Shown: positions 33,017 through 41,907 of the stretch, one piece after another | Position numbering within the stretch: the first letter of the stretch is position 1 | How the letters are laid out: each line of letters opens with the position of its first letter | Assembly: GCF_049856295.1 (NCBI RefSeq) | Contig: NZ_JBNDMZ010000004.1 | Location: forward strand, 1 to 64,000 | DNA: 64,000 bases | Direction of reading: 5' to 3' | Origin: JB111 sp049856295 | Lineage (GTDB): Bacteria; Actinomycetota; Actinomycetes; Actinomycetales; Actinomycetaceae | Translations under genes and position numbers: made by a program | Notes under the pieces: generated by a model | Databases searched by the model: none | What the model saw: only the letters and a program-made list of their open reading frames with translations | Told to the model about the DNA's origin: nothing

Positions 33017-35647
33017 GTGAGCCACCTCGTCGACGACTACCGCGCCCGGGCGACCGCGCACGACGAGATGCTCGGCTCGCACCCCGACCACCGGCGCGCG
33101 TGGACGCGCATCCTCACCCGCCCGTTCGGATCGGACCCCGCAGCGCTCGACGCCGTGGCCGAGGAGGTCGTCGACCTTCTTCAGGACCAGTCGGTCACGT
33201 ACGGGGAGCCGGACTCCACGGAGACGTGGAACCTCGACCCGGTCCCGGTCCTCGTCGACGACGACGGCTGGCAGCCGCTCGAGTCCGGCCTCGCCCAGCG
33301 CGCCCAGCTGCTCGACCTCGTGCTCGACGACCTCTACGGCGAGCGCCGCCTGCTGACCTCCGGGACGATCCCGCCGGAGGTCGTCCTCGCCCACCCCGGC
33401 TACTCGCGGCACGCGCACTCCCTCCCGCAGCACGGGGAGCACCGGCTCTTCCACCTGGCGGTCGACGTCGCGCGCAACGCGGACCGCACGTGGACCGTGC
33501 TCATGGACCGCACCGGCACGCCGGTCGGCGCGGGGTACGCGATGGCCGACCGCCGGGTCGTCTCCGAGGTCCTGTCCGGCGTCTATCGCCGCTCCCGGGT
33601 GCGCCGCGTGGGCCCGTACTTCCAGGCGCTGCTCCGCTCGCTCCAGGAGGCCGCCCCGCCGGGCGCCGGCGACGAGCCGCACATCGCCGTCCTCACCCCC
33701 GGCCCCGAGCACCCCACGTACTTCGACCAGGCCTACCTCGCGGGGATGCTCGGCCTCCAGCTCGTGCACGGCTCCGACCTGCGGGTCGAGGACGGCCGGC
33801 TCACCATGCGCTCGCTCGGCCGCGAGGAGCCGGTCGACGTCCTCCTGCGGCACGTCCCGGCCGGCGACGTCGACCCGCTCGAGATCCGCTCGACCGCCGG
33901 CACGGGCACCCCTGGGCTCCTGCACGCCCTGCGCTCCGGCTCGGTCGCGGTGGTCAACCCCATCGGCTCCGGCGTCCTCGAGTCCCCCGCCCTGCGCGCC
34001 CACCTCCCGCGCGCCGCCCGCTACCTCGGGCTCGGCGACCTCGAGCTCCCCTCCGCGGTCACGTACTGGTGCGGCGACCGGTCGATGTGCAACCACGTCA
34101 TCGCCAACCTCCACCGCCTCGTCGTCCGCCCCGTCGCCGGCCCCGAGGGCGCCGTGCGGGGCTGGGAGCTGACCGTCACCCAGCGCGCTGCCCTCGCGGC
34201 GCGCATCTCCGAGCGCCCGGGCTGGTGGGTCGGCGAGGAGCCGGTCGACGCCTCGACCACCCCCACCGTGGACTCCGGGACGCTGCACCCGCGCCCCACC
34301 TCCCTGCGCCTGTTCGCCGCGGTCGACGGCCCCGACTACCAGGTGATGTCCGGAGCGGTCGGGATCTCCTCCGACGACGACGCGGCCACCCCGCTCGGGG
34401 GGACCCTCGCGGGCCGTGCCAAGGACGTCTGGGTCATCACGCACCGCTCGCAGCCGGTGACGGCGTCGGGCGCGACGGGGCGCGACGTCCTGCCGGGTCG
34501 CTTCCCCGACACCGCCGTGTCGCCCCGCGCCGCCGAGGACCTGTTCTGGCTCGGGCGCTACACCGAGCGGGCCGAGGGCATGGTCCGCATGCTGTCCGTG
34601 GCCACCGACCGCTGGGACGACTTCCGCTCGCGCCCCGACGACGAGACCGACGAGACGGAGAGCTCCGACGACGGCGTCGAGGGGGACGGCAGCGAGGGTC
34701 CGGCCGCTGCGGACGGCACCGCCACCGGGTCCGACACCACGACCGGGTCCGACACCACGACCGGGTCCGACTCCGCCGACGAACCGGCCGACGACTCCAC
34801 GGTCGGCGGCTCCGGCCGCCAGGCCCTCGACGTCCTCGTCCGCGCCCTCGGCCTCGCGCCGGACGACCCGGCGTTCGGGGCGCTCGTCACCGACCGGTCC
34901 CTCGCGGGCTCGGTCGCGTGGTGCGTGGCCCGGATGCAGCGCGACGCGCGCGGGGTCCGGGACAACCTCCCGCCGGAGGTCCTGACGGTGATGGCGAGCC
35001 TCGACCGCGTGATCGGTCGCGAGCGCCGCCGCCGCGCCACCGACGAGCTCACCGGTGTGCAGAGCACCCTGAGCCGGCTGCTCGAGTCGCTCATGGCGCT
35101 GCACGGCGTCTTCACCGAGTCCCTCGTGCGGGACATCGGCTGGCGGCTGCTCGACGTGGGGCGCCGCCTCGAGCGCGCCCAGGGGGTGGTCGGCGCCCTC
35201 GAGCCGCTCAGCACCCGCCGCGACGCCGGCACGGAGGAGCTCGTCCTCGAGTCGGTCCTCACTGCGCACGACTCCGTCATCACGTTCCGTCGCCGCTACC
35301 CGACCGGCGGCCTCGGGGCCGCGCTCGAGCTGCTCCTGCTCGACGAGTCCAACCCCCGCTCGCTCGCGTTCCAGGTCGCCACCCTCACCCAGCACCTCGA
35401 GCACCTGCCCGCCCTGGCGCGGACCACGGGCCAGCGCGACGAGCTCCTCGGGCAGGTCCGCGAGCTCCTCGACGAGCTGCGCACCGAGCGTGCCGACGAG
35501 GTCCGCGACGACGGCACCCGCACCCACCTCGCGGAGATCCTCACCTCGATCTCGTGGCGGCTGCGCGAGCTGACCGGCGAGATCACCGCGGTCCACTTCC
35601 GCCGCACCCCGGCCGCCCGGTGGACCGAGGGCAGGTGGGAGATGTGA
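33017..35647 (+). CDS. Circularly permuted ATP-grasp / alpha-E fusion protein
   Basis: An 876-residue protein. The N-terminal half (about 60-490) is a circularly permuted ATP-grasp ligase domain: GLAQRAQLLDLVLDDLYGERRLL, YAMADRRVVSEVLSGVYRR, the SGxxxxD-like acidic block EEPVDVLLRHVPAGDVDPLEIRS, and VAVVNPIGSGVLESPAL. From about residue 500 comes an alpha-E (DUF403) helical domain (VSPRAAEDLFWLGRYTERAEGMVRML). Such genes occur with transglutaminase-like proteases in a widespread but uncharacterised peptide-bond-forming system. Here the transglutaminase gene overlaps directly (GTGA). Between the domains is an acidic, TGSDTT-repeat linker of about 70 residues. The GTG start (33017) has CAGGAGGACC just upstream. 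Confidence 0.9.
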   Translation: MSHLVDDYRARATAHDEMLGSHPDHRRAWTRILTRPFGSDPAALDAVAEEVVDLLQDQSVTYGEPDSTETWNLDPVPVLVDDDGWQPLESGLAQRAQLLDLVLDDLYGERRLLTSGTIPPEVVLAHPGYSRHAHSLPQHGEHRLFHLAVDVARNADRTWTVLMDRTGTPVGAGYAMADRRVVSEVLSGVYRRSRVRRVGPYFQALLRSLQEAAPPGAGDEPHIAVLTPGPEHPTYFDQAYLAGMLGLQLVHGSDLRVEDGRLTMRSLGREEPVDVLLRHVPAGDVDPLEIRSTAGTGTPGLLHALRSGSVAVVNPIGSGVLESPALRAHLPRAARYLGLGDLELPSAVTYWCGDRSMCNHVIANLHRLVVRPVAGPEGAVRGWELTVTQRAALAARISERPGWWVGEEPVDASTTPTVDSGTLHPRPTSLRLFAAVDGPDYQVMSGAVGISSDDDAATPLGGTLAGRAKDVWVITHRSQPVTASGATGRDVLPGRFPDTAVSPRAAEDLFWLGRYTERAEGMVRMLSVATDRWDDFRSRPDDETDETESSDDGVEGDGSEGPAAADGTATGSDTTTGSDTTTGSDSADEPADDSTVGGSGRQALDVLVRALGLAPDDPAFGALVTDRSLAGSVAWCVARMQRDARGVRDNLPPEVLTVMASLDRVIGRERRRRATDELTGVQSTLSRLLESLMALHGVFTESLVRDIGWRLLDVGRRLERAQGVVGALEPLSTRRDAGTEELVLESVLTAHDSVITFRRRYPTGGLGAALELLLLDESNPRSLAFQVATLTQHLEHLPALARTTGQRDELLGQVRELLDELRTERADEVRDDGTRTHLAEILTSISWRLRELTGEITAVHFRRTPAARWTEGRWEM
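34724..34771 (+). repeat. 18-bp tandem repeat in ATP-grasp/alpha-E linker
   Basis: ACCGGGTCCGACACCACG is present twice and followed by a 12-bp partial copy. It encodes TGSDTT units in the linker between domains. The length is a multiple of 3, so copy-number change keeps the frame. Confidence 0.9.
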
Positions 35648-36630
35648 CCCCCTCGGCCACGTCCGGCACCTCGTACTACCGCCTCGAGCACCGCACCACC
35701 TACACGTACGACACCACGGTGACGAGCTCCTACGGCCGCGCGCTCATCCTGCCCAGGCAGGTCGGCGGGCAGCACGTGCACGCCACGTCCCTCGACGTCT
35801 CCCCCACCCCCGGCGAGCTCGCCGAGCACCTCGACGTGCACGGCAACCGGGTCACCTACTTCCACGTCACCGAGGACCACACCGAGCTCGAGGTCGTCGC
35901 CCGGTCGCTGCTCACCATCGACCGCCGGACCGACCCCGCCCGGCTGCCGACCGTGTCCTGGGAGGACACCGCCGGCCAGGTCGCGGTCATGCGCTCGACC
36001 GGGCACGCCGAGCACGGTGAGGGCGCGAGCGCGGTGATGTCGATCGTCGACCACGCCCTGCCCTCGGAGCACGCGAGCCCCGGCGAGAACGTCCTCTCCT
36101 ACGCGGCGGAGTCGTTCGCGCCCGACCGGCCGGTCGTCGCCGCGGCCTGGGACCTGTGCCACCGGATCTACACCGACCTCGACTACGCGCCGGGCACCAC
36201 CACGGTGCGGACCACGCTCGACGAGATCCTCGACCATCGCCGGGGCGTGTGCCAGGACTACGCCCACCTCATGGTGGCCGGCCTGCGGTCGATCGGCCTG
36301 TCCGCCCGCTACGTCTCGGGGTACATCGAGACGCGGCCGCCGCCCGGGCGGGAGAAGCTCCGGGGGGTCGACGCCACGCACGCGTGGGTGGCGGTGTGGG
36401 TTCCCGGCGGCGGCTGGGTCCACCTCGACCCCACGAACGACCAGTTCGTCGACTCCCGCTACGTGATCCTCGGGTGGGGCCGCGACTTCCGGGACGTCTC
36501 GCCGCTGTCCGGCATCGTCTACCGGGACGAGGGTGCCTCGACCCTCGACGTCGGGGTCGACCTGTGGCCCGTCGAGGAGCCCGAGCTCACCGACCTCGTG
36601 GCCCGCGCCGAGGCGGGCGAGGACTGGTGA
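35644..36630 (+). CDS. Transglutaminase-family cysteine protease-like protein
   Basis: A 328-residue protein with a bacterial transglutaminase-like N-terminal domain (YYRLEHRTTYTYDTTVTSSYGRALILPRQ) and a papain-like core. The Cys is in RRGVCQDYAHLMVAGLRSIGL (Cys203), the His in DATHAWVAVWV (His246) and the Asp in VHLDPTND (Asp262), which gives the expected Cys-His-Asp triad. It is translationally coupled to the ATP-grasp/alpha-E gene and to the Nudix gene by 4-nt overlaps (GTGA). Family members are predicted proteases or amidases acting with the ATP-grasp ligase. No signal peptide is seen, so it is cytoplasmic. Confidence 0.93.
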   Translation: MTPSATSGTSYYRLEHRTTYTYDTTVTSSYGRALILPRQVGGQHVHATSLDVSPTPGELAEHLDVHGNRVTYFHVTEDHTELEVVARSLLTIDRRTDPARLPTVSWEDTAGQVAVMRSTGHAEHGEGASAVMSIVDHALPSEHASPGENVLSYAAESFAPDRPVVAAAWDLCHRIYTDLDYAPGTTTVRTTLDEILDHRRGVCQDYAHLMVAGLRSIGLSARYVSGYIETRPPPGREKLRGVDATHAWVAVWVPGGGWVHLDPTNDQFVDSRYVILGWGRDFRDVSPLSGIVYRDEGASTLDVGVDLWPVEEPELTDLVARAEAGEDW

Positions 36631-37082
36631 GCCCTCGCCTCGTCGTCGCCGCGGCGATCCTCGACGACGACGCCGAGCCCCGCGTGCTGTGCGCCCGCCG
36701 CTCGGCGCCCGCGCACCTCGCGGGCCGCTGGGAGCTGCCGGGCGGCAAGGTCGAGCCCGGCGAGGACCCCGCCGACGCCCTCCACCGCGAGCTCGCGGAG
36801 GAGCTGGGGGTGAGCGTCGCGCTCGGCGACCTCCTGCCCGGCCCGTCCGGTGGGTACTGGCCGATCGTCGAGGGCATGGTCATGCGCGTGTGGTGGTCGC
36901 GGCTCACTGCCGGCGCCCCCGAGCCGCTGCAGGACCACGACGAGCTGCGCTGGGTCGGCCCGGGCGACCTCACCGGCCTCGACTGGCTCGACGGCGACGT
37001 CCCGATCGCCCGCCTCATGCGGGCGAGCCTCCTGGCCGGCAGCCGGTCTACCGCTGCCGTTCGTCCTGGCGGTTCTCCATGA
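36627..37082 (+). CDS. Nudix hydrolase (MutT-like)
   Basis: A 151-residue Nudix protein with the box GKVEPGEDPADALHRELAEELGV matching GX5EX7REUXEEXGU. It begins with RLVVAAAILDDDAEPRVLCARRSAPAHLAGRWELPGG, typical of MutT/8-oxo-dGTP-type or CTP-pyrophosphohydrolase-like enzymes. It overlaps the transglutaminase stop as GTGA. Its last 35 nt overlap, in convergent orientation, the 3' end of the next gene. The exact nucleotide substrate is unknown. Confidence 0.9.
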   Translation: MSPRLVVAAAILDDDAEPRVLCARRSAPAHLAGRWELPGGKVEPGEDPADALHRELAEELGVSVALGDLLPGPSGGYWPIVEGMVMRVWWSRLTAGAPEPLQDHDELRWVGPGDLTGLDWLDGDVPIARLMRASLLAGSRSTAAVRPGGSP

Positions 37083-37512
37083 GGTCGACGCACGCCCGCG
37101 TGGCCCCGGGGAACCGGTCCCCGCACGAGCTGCCGAACCGCTCGTAGTCCGACTGCATCGGGGACTCGACGAACAGCTCGTCGCAGGCCGCCCCGTCCCC
37201 GGCCGCGCAGTCGTCCCAGAGGCGATCCAGCGGCAGCCAGTCGCCGTACTCCGCCGGGCTCCGCGGGCCCACGAGCAGGGCCGCGCCGACCGTCATGACG
37301 AGCACGAGCAGGAGGCAGACCCCCGCGACGACCGCGGTCGTGCGGCGCCGACGCCGGCGGTCCTCGTCGGGGGCATCGCCGTCGTCCGGCCCGGAGCCGC
37401 CGGCGGGTCCGCCGTGCCGACCACGCCGCTCCTCGTCGTCGTCGAGGGTCGCGCCGGGCGCCGCAGCAGTCGCGGGCATGCCCGACGTGCCGGGTCGTGC
37501 GTCGTCGTGCAT
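37048..37512 (-). CDS. Single-pass membrane protein with Cys-rich extracytoplasmic domain
   Basis: A 154-residue protein: an acidic/Arg N-terminal cytoplasmic part, one membrane helix (TTAVVAGVCLLLVLVMTVGAALLVG), then an extracytoplasmic domain with four Cys (RLWDDCAAGDGAACDELFVESPMQSDYERFGSSCGDRFPGATRACVDL). This C-terminal pattern (LWDxCxxGDxxACDxL...SxYExFGxxCG) recurs in actinobacterial membrane proteins, often beside DUF4190. Two disulfides are likely; the function is unknown. ATG 37512 has GGAGAGGGGAC upstream. The 3' end is embedded in the convergent Nudix gene. Confidence 0.78.
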   Translation of the reverse strand: MHDDARPGTSGMPATAAAPGATLDDDEERRGRHGGPAGGSGPDDGDAPDEDRRRRRRTTAVVAGVCLLLVLVMTVGAALLVGPRSPAEYGDWLPLDRLWDDCAAGDGAACDELFVESPMQSDYERFGSSCGDRFPGATRACVDLMENRQDERQR

Positions 37513-37674
37513 GGCGGTCCCCTCTCCGCGGATCAACCTACCGGCCCCGGCGGGCGCGGCGCCCGGCGCGCCACCCGCGTCCTGCCTCGGGCGCCACGGG
37601 TCCGGCCGGGCATCGCCGCCGACCACGGATCAGACGGATTCCCCGGATGCGTCAGAACATGGCATCATCGCTCC

Positions 37675-38283
37675 ATGCCACGGATCATCGGCGGCTCCCT
37701 CGCGGAGCACCGCGAGCTCACGCGCCGCGCCCTGTTCGCCTCCCTCGACCGCCTCATGCGCGAGCGCGGCTTCGACGCGGTGTCGCTCGCGGAGATCGCC
37801 CAGGACGCCGGCGTCGGCCGCACGTCGGTGTACAACCACTTCGCCGACAAGGAGTCCCTGCTGCTCGGGTTCATCGAGCAGGAGACGGCCGACTTCACCG
37901 AGTCGCTCACGGCCCGGCTCGAGGCGATCGACGACCCGGTCGAGCAGCTGCGGACCTACGTGCGCGAACAGCTCCAGCTCGACCGCTCATATCACTCGGC
38001 GCCCGGCCCGGCGCTCAAGGAGATCATCTCGCGCGACGCGGCGGAGAGACTGCGCGCGCACGTCGGCCGGGTCGAGCTGCTCCTGCGGCAGATCCTCGCC
38101 GACGCCCACGCCCAGGGCCTGGTCGGCGAGAGCGACTTCGACGTCACGGTCCAGCTCGTCCACGCGTGCCTGTCCGGCCGCCGCCTGCCCACCGGCGAGG
38201 TCGAGCGCGAGGACTTCATCGGCGCGACCCAGGAGTTCGTCCTGCGCGCCGTCGGCGTGCGGGTGCCGGCGCCGGTCGGCTGA
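37675..38283 (+). CDS. TetR/AcrR-family regulator
   Basis: A 202-residue TetR-type repressor. The N-terminal helix-turn-helix is LAEIAQDAGVGRTSVYNHFADKESLL (about residues 38-63), followed by an all-helical ligand domain (RTYVREQLQLDRSYHSAPGPALKEIISRDAAERLRAHVGRVELLLRQIL). It stands alone between divergent and convergent neighbours. The AT-richer stretch just upstream (GACGGATTCCCCGGATGCGT) may hold its promoter. Targets and ligand are unknown. ATG 37675. Confidence 0.88.
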   Translation: MPRIIGGSLAEHRELTRRALFASLDRLMRERGFDAVSLAEIAQDAGVGRTSVYNHFADKESLLLGFIEQETADFTESLTARLEAIDDPVEQLRTYVREQLQLDRSYHSAPGPALKEIISRDAAERLRAHVGRVELLLRQILADAHAQGLVGESDFDVTVQLVHACLSGRRLPTGEVEREDFIGATQEFVLRAVGVRVPAPVG

Positions 38284-38295
38284 CCGCCGCCGCGG

Positions 38296-39324
38296 CTACC
38301 AGTTCTGGCCGCCGCCGTACCCGCCGCCCTCGCGCTGCTCCTGCTGGCGCTGGTCCTCCTGGGCCTCGCGGTTGCGGTCCTGGAGCTCCTGCTCCTGCGG
38401 GGACAGGGAGGACGACTCCTCCTCGCCCTCGCCGCCCTCGCCGCTCGAGGACTCCTCCTCGTCGCCGGAGGATCCCTCCTCCTCCTGGCGCTGGGCCTCG
38501 CGGTTCTCCTCGCGGCTCTCGTCCTGGCGGCGCTGGATCTCGTCGTTCGGGTTGCCCTGCTCGCCCGGCTCCTGGGACTCCTCCCCCTCGTCGCCGGGAT
38601 CCTGGGACTCCTCCTCGCCCTCGGACGGCTCGTCGGACTCCTCCCCGCCGTCGGACGGGTCGTCCGACTCGCTCTCGGACGGGCTCTCCGACGGGTCGTC
38701 CGACCCGCTCTCCGACGGACTCTCGGAGGGGTCGTCCGACCCGCTCTCCGACGGACTCTCGGACTGCTCGTCCTCGGGCGGGTCGGTCGTGCACGGCCCG
38801 AGCGCCTCGAGCGCGTCGGTGAGGTGCTCCTCGACCATCGGCCGGTCCTCGTCGGCGAGCGCCTCGCTCGCGAGCAGCTCGTAGGACAGCGACAGGTTGC
38901 GCCGCACGAGGCACTCCGGCAGCTCGGGGTCGACCTCGCCGTCGTCCCCCTCGGTCCCCTCCGGGACGAGCTCGAGGGCCTCGGTCAGCTCGGTCACCGC
39001 GGTCGCGGCCTGGTCGGCCATGAGCGCGGATGTGCCGGTGTTGTAGACGGCGATCCAGGGCCGCGGGCCGAACCGGGTGTCGTCGGCCAGTGCGGCGTAC
39101 CCGTCGATCGCGCCCGCGGGGTCCTCCTCGGCGGTGGACCGGTGGCCGTCGTCGGCCAGCGACACCCCGATGAGGAACGGCCCGGCGGTCAGGGCGATCC
39201 CCAGCAGCGGCGCCGACCACGCGAGCATCCGGCGCCGCCGGCGCAGCCGGTCCGGCAGGCCCGCCGCGGGCTTCCCGTCCTTCGGCCCACCCGTGGCGAC
39301 GTCGTCGTTCGTCGTCGTGCTCAT
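38296..39324 (-). CDS. Membrane-anchored Ser/Glu-repeat protein of the VWA operon
   Basis: A 342-residue protein with an N-terminal cytoplasmic basic patch (RLRRRRR) and one membrane helix (MLAWSAPLLGIALTAGPFLIGVSLA). Residues 55-180 form a helical, TPR-like region that tallies repeats (AVYNTGTSALMADQAATAVTELTEALELVP ... VRRNLSLSYELLASEAL), as in the tetratricopeptide subunit of aerotolerance-type operons. The last 150 residues are low complexity: three 12-residue SESPSESGSDDP-like repeats, then long Glu/Gln/Ser runs. It ends an operon with MoxR, DUF58 and two VWA proteins, and its ATG overlaps the previous stop by 4 nt. Confidence 0.82.
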   Translation of the reverse strand: MSTTTNDDVATGGPKDGKPAAGLPDRLRRRRRMLAWSAPLLGIALTAGPFLIGVSLADDGHRSTAEEDPAGAIDGYAALADDTRFGPRPWIAVYNTGTSALMADQAATAVTELTEALELVPEGTEGDDGEVDPELPECLVRRNLSLSYELLASEALADEDRPMVEEHLTDALEALGPCTTDPPEDEQSESPSESGSDDPSESPSESGSDDPSESPSESESDDPSDGGEESDEPSEGEEESQDPGDEGEESQEPGEQGNPNDEIQRRQDESREENREAQRQEEEGSSGDEEESSSGEGGEGEEESSSLSPQEQELQDRNREAQEDQRQQEQREGGGYGGGQNW

Positions 39325-40433
39325 GCCCTACCTCCCGAGGCTCCCGTGCCGCCGGACCCGCGCCCCGGCCCCGCACCCGACCCCGCACGCGCGGCGAGGG
39401 CCGCCCGGCGGACCGAGCCGGAGTCGAACGTGCCGCGCATCCGCCGGGCGATCTCGAACGCCTCCCAGGCCAGCAGCAGGACGAGGACGTACATCGCGGG
39501 CCACCACACGTCGCGGTAGACGTCGACGTTCTGGCGGCCGTCGGCGCGCGCGATGGCCTCGACGTCGATGCCCTCGACGACGGCGTCCAGCCCGCCCGGC
39601 TCCGTGCGGTGCAGGTACTCCACGCCGAGCTCCTCGGCCACGGCCCGCAGGTTCGTCTCGTCGATGGTGGAGATCGCGGGCTCGCCGGTGGAGTCGTCGG
39701 TGATGTACGGCGAGGTGGTGCCCGGGCCGGTGCGCTCGGTCCCGTCGTAGCTGCGCATCTGGCCGCCGTCGGTGGTGCCGTAGCCGAGGACCGCTCCGCC
39801 GTCGACGTAGCCGGCCGAGTCGGACCACGCGCCCGGGAGCTGCTGCTGCGAGGTGTCGCCGGCGGTGTTCTCGCCGTCGGACAGGACGAAGACGAGCCGC
39901 ACGTTGCCGGGGTTGTTCTCCGCCGCGCGGGCGAGCGCCTCGGACAGGTTCTGGCGGGGACGGTCCATCGAGGAACCGCCCGAGTAGTAGGTGACCTCCT
40001 GGCGCAGCGTGTCCACCCACGTGCCCACGGCGCGCGCGTCGCTGGTCAGCGGCAGCTCGCGCGTGGCCTGCGAGTCGAACGCGACGATCGAGAACCGCGC
40101 ACCCGGCATCGAGGAGACGATCTCCGCCATGTCCGCGCGCACGCCCGCGAGGCGCGGCTCCTCGCCGTCGTAGTCCTCCGCCGCCATCGACCCCGTCCGG
40201 TCGACGACGAAGAACACGTCCGCGTTCGTGCCCACCTCCGTCTCCTCGGCGGGGACGGCGGGAGCGAGGGCGACGACGACGAGGCACAGCACCATGGCCG
40301 CGCGGCGCACCCACGACCACTGCGTGTTCTCCTGGCTGCCGCGCGCCCGCAGCAGCCCGTGCACGCAGATCGCGAGCAGGGGCAGCGCGACGAGCGCGAC
40401 CACCCACCAGTCCCAGGCCCAGCGCAGGATCAT
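39321..40433 (-). CDS. VWA-domain membrane protein (second)
   Basis: A 370-residue protein with N-terminal helices (WWVVALVALPLLAICVHGLL and AAMVLCLVVVALAPAVPA), then a von Willebrand A domain. The MIDAS motif DRTGSM is in VFFVVDRTGSMAAEDYDG (DxTxS form). LVFVLSDGENTAGDTS is the DGE block. A C-terminal helix (DVWWPAMYVLVLLLAWEAFEIARR) is followed by a Gly/Arg-rich tail. BatA/BatB-like pairs sit in the membrane beside MoxR ATPases and are thought to assemble metal-loaded complexes. ATG 40433 overlaps the upstream VWA gene by 4 nt. Confidence 0.9.
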   Translation of the reverse strand: MILRWAWDWWVVALVALPLLAICVHGLLRARGSQENTQWSWVRRAAMVLCLVVVALAPAVPAEETEVGTNADVFFVVDRTGSMAAEDYDGEEPRLAGVRADMAEIVSSMPGARFSIVAFDSQATRELPLTSDARAVGTWVDTLRQEVTYYSGGSSMDRPRQNLSEALARAAENNPGNVRLVFVLSDGENTAGDTSQQQLPGAWSDSAGYVDGGAVLGYGTTDGGQMRSYDGTERTGPGTTSPYITDDSTGEPAISTIDETNLRAVAEELGVEYLHRTEPGGLDAVVEGIDVEAIARADGRQNVDVYRDVWWPAMYVLVLLLAWEAFEIARRMRGTFDSGSVRRAALAARAGSGAGPGRGSGGTGASGGRA

Positions 40434-41440
40434 GTGCGCACCCGCCAGACGAGGACGAGGAAGCCGGCGAGCCCGGCCGTGAGCCAGGGAAGCCAGCGGT
40501 CGGGGCGGTCGGTGACGACGACCGTGGGGTCGGCGTCGAGCTCGGCCTCCTGCTGGGCCTGCACCTGCTCGACGATCGCGGGGACGGCGCCGGGGTCGCC
40601 GAGCTCGTAGAACTGGCCGCCGTGCTCGGTGATCGTGGCCTCGTACTCGTCGCGGGTCGGGCCGGCGTCGGGACCGAGCGTGGAGGCGTACAGGCCGTGC
40701 ACGGTCACGCCACGCTCCTGGGCCAGCGCCGCCGCCTCCTCGAGCTCGTAGACCGGGTCGCCGGCCACCTCGTTGTCGGTGGCGAGGATGACCGAGCGGG
40801 AGCGCTCGTCGTCCTCGAGGTCGAAGCTGTTGACGCAGTTCGCGAGGCCGTCGCCGATGAGGGAGGAGGACATCGAGGAGGTCGACGTGGTGCCCCGCAT
40901 GTACTCGTCGATCGACTCCCAGTCGGTGTTGCTCCAGTCGAGGTACGAGCCCAGGACCTCGGCGCCGTGCTCGAGCTCCTCGTTGACGAGCGCGTAGTCG
41001 TCGGTGAGCGGGAAGACGACCCTCGTCGTCGAGTTCCAGATGTTGAGGGCGATCCGCTCGCCGTCGAAGGACTCGACCAGCTGCTGGAACTCGGCCATGA
41101 TCTCGGCGTCGAACTCGATCATCGAGCCGGAGACGTCGAGGCACAGGACGATGTCGCGGTTGGTCAGCTCCTCGTGGCGGACGTCCCGGTCGATCGGCCG
41201 CGCGGCGAGGGCGGACCCCGCGACGGACGTGAGCACGAGCAGGACGCCGGCGCCGCCGAGCAGGAGGCGCATGAGCCGCATCCGCTGCTGGTAGCGCGGC
41301 AGGGAGCGGATGAAGGTCGAGTTCGCCACCCACGTGACGTCGTCGGGGCGGCGCGCGCCGCGGGTCGCCGTCAGCCAGCCGGCGAGCGCGGCGGCCGCGA
41401 TGATCACGAGCGCGACCGGCCAGAGCCAGGGGGTCACCAT
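40430..41440 (-). CDS. VWA-domain membrane protein (first)
   Basis: A 336-residue BatA-like protein: N-terminal helix (WLWPVALVIIAAAALAGWLTAT), second helix (LMRLLLGGAGVLLVLTSVAGSALAARP), a VWA domain with canonical MIDAS DVSGSM (VLCLDVSGSMIEFD), and a C-terminal helix (RWLPWLTAGLAGFLVLVW). The TTSTSSMSSSLIGDGLANCVNSF segment completes the metal site. It is the paralogue of the next gene in the operon. The start overlaps the upstream small gene by 7 nt. It likely acts in a membrane complex with MoxR-type chaperone activity. Confidence 0.9.
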   Translation of the reverse strand: MVTPWLWPVALVIIAAAALAGWLTATRGARRPDDVTWVANSTFIRSLPRYQQRMRLMRLLLGGAGVLLVLTSVAGSALAARPIDRDVRHEELTNRDIVLCLDVSGSMIEFDAEIMAEFQQLVESFDGERIALNIWNSTTRVVFPLTDDYALVNEELEHGAEVLGSYLDWSNTDWESIDEYMRGTTSTSSMSSSLIGDGLANCVNSFDLEDDERSRSVILATDNEVAGDPVYELEEAAALAQERGVTVHGLYASTLGPDAGPTRDEYEATITEHGGQFYELGDPGAVPAIVEQVQAQQEAELDADPTVVVTDRPDRWLPWLTAGLAGFLVLVWRVRT

Positions 41441-41907
41441 CGCCGGATCACCTCCACGGCGCCGTCCCGGGCGGCGCGCGCCTCGGCGTCGGAGCGGTGG
41501 GCGAAGCTCGGCTCCTCCCACACGCTGAGCAGGCCGCCGGCCCGCGCGGTCGGGTCGTGGCTCGAGATGTCCCTGACCGTCCACGAGCGCACGTCGCGCC
41601 CGACCCGCTCGGAGACGAACGCCCGCATCGTGCGCGCGAGCTTGAGGTGGAGGGCCCGCAGGTCGAGCGCCCCGGCCTCGTAGGCGGCGTAGTGCTCCTC
41701 GACCTCGGCGATGAACCGCTCCCGCTCGGCGTCGGCCATGCGCAGCGGCACGTCGGCCCGTGACCGCTCGCGCCGGGCGGACGTGAGCACGAGGACGAGG
41801 ACGATCCACGCGACCGCGGCGAGCACGAGGACCACGCCGAGGACGAGGACCCACCAGGGGTAGTCCTGCAGCGCGGCGAGGTCGGTGCCGATCTCATCGA
41901 CGGACAC
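41434..41907 (-). CDS. Small membrane protein in MoxR/VWA operon
   Basis: A 157-residue protein with one helix (YPWWVLVLGVVLVLAAVAWIVLVLVLTS) near the N-terminus and a cytoplasmic helical domain (ERERFIAEVEEHYAAYEAGALDLRALHLKLARTMRAFVSERVGRDVRSWTVRDISSHDP). It resembles the DUF4381-like partner usually found between DUF58 and VWA genes in such operons, although I cannot confirm the family. The start is GTG 41907, which overlaps the DUF58 gene by 14 nt. Confidence 0.75.
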   Translation of the reverse strand: MSVDEIGTDLAALQDYPWWVLVLGVVLVLAAVAWIVLVLVLTSARRERSRADVPLRMADAERERFIAEVEEHYAAYEAGALDLRALHLKLARTMRAFVSERVGRDVRSWTVRDISSHDPTARAGGLLSVWEEPSFAHRSDAEARAARDGAVEVIRRW

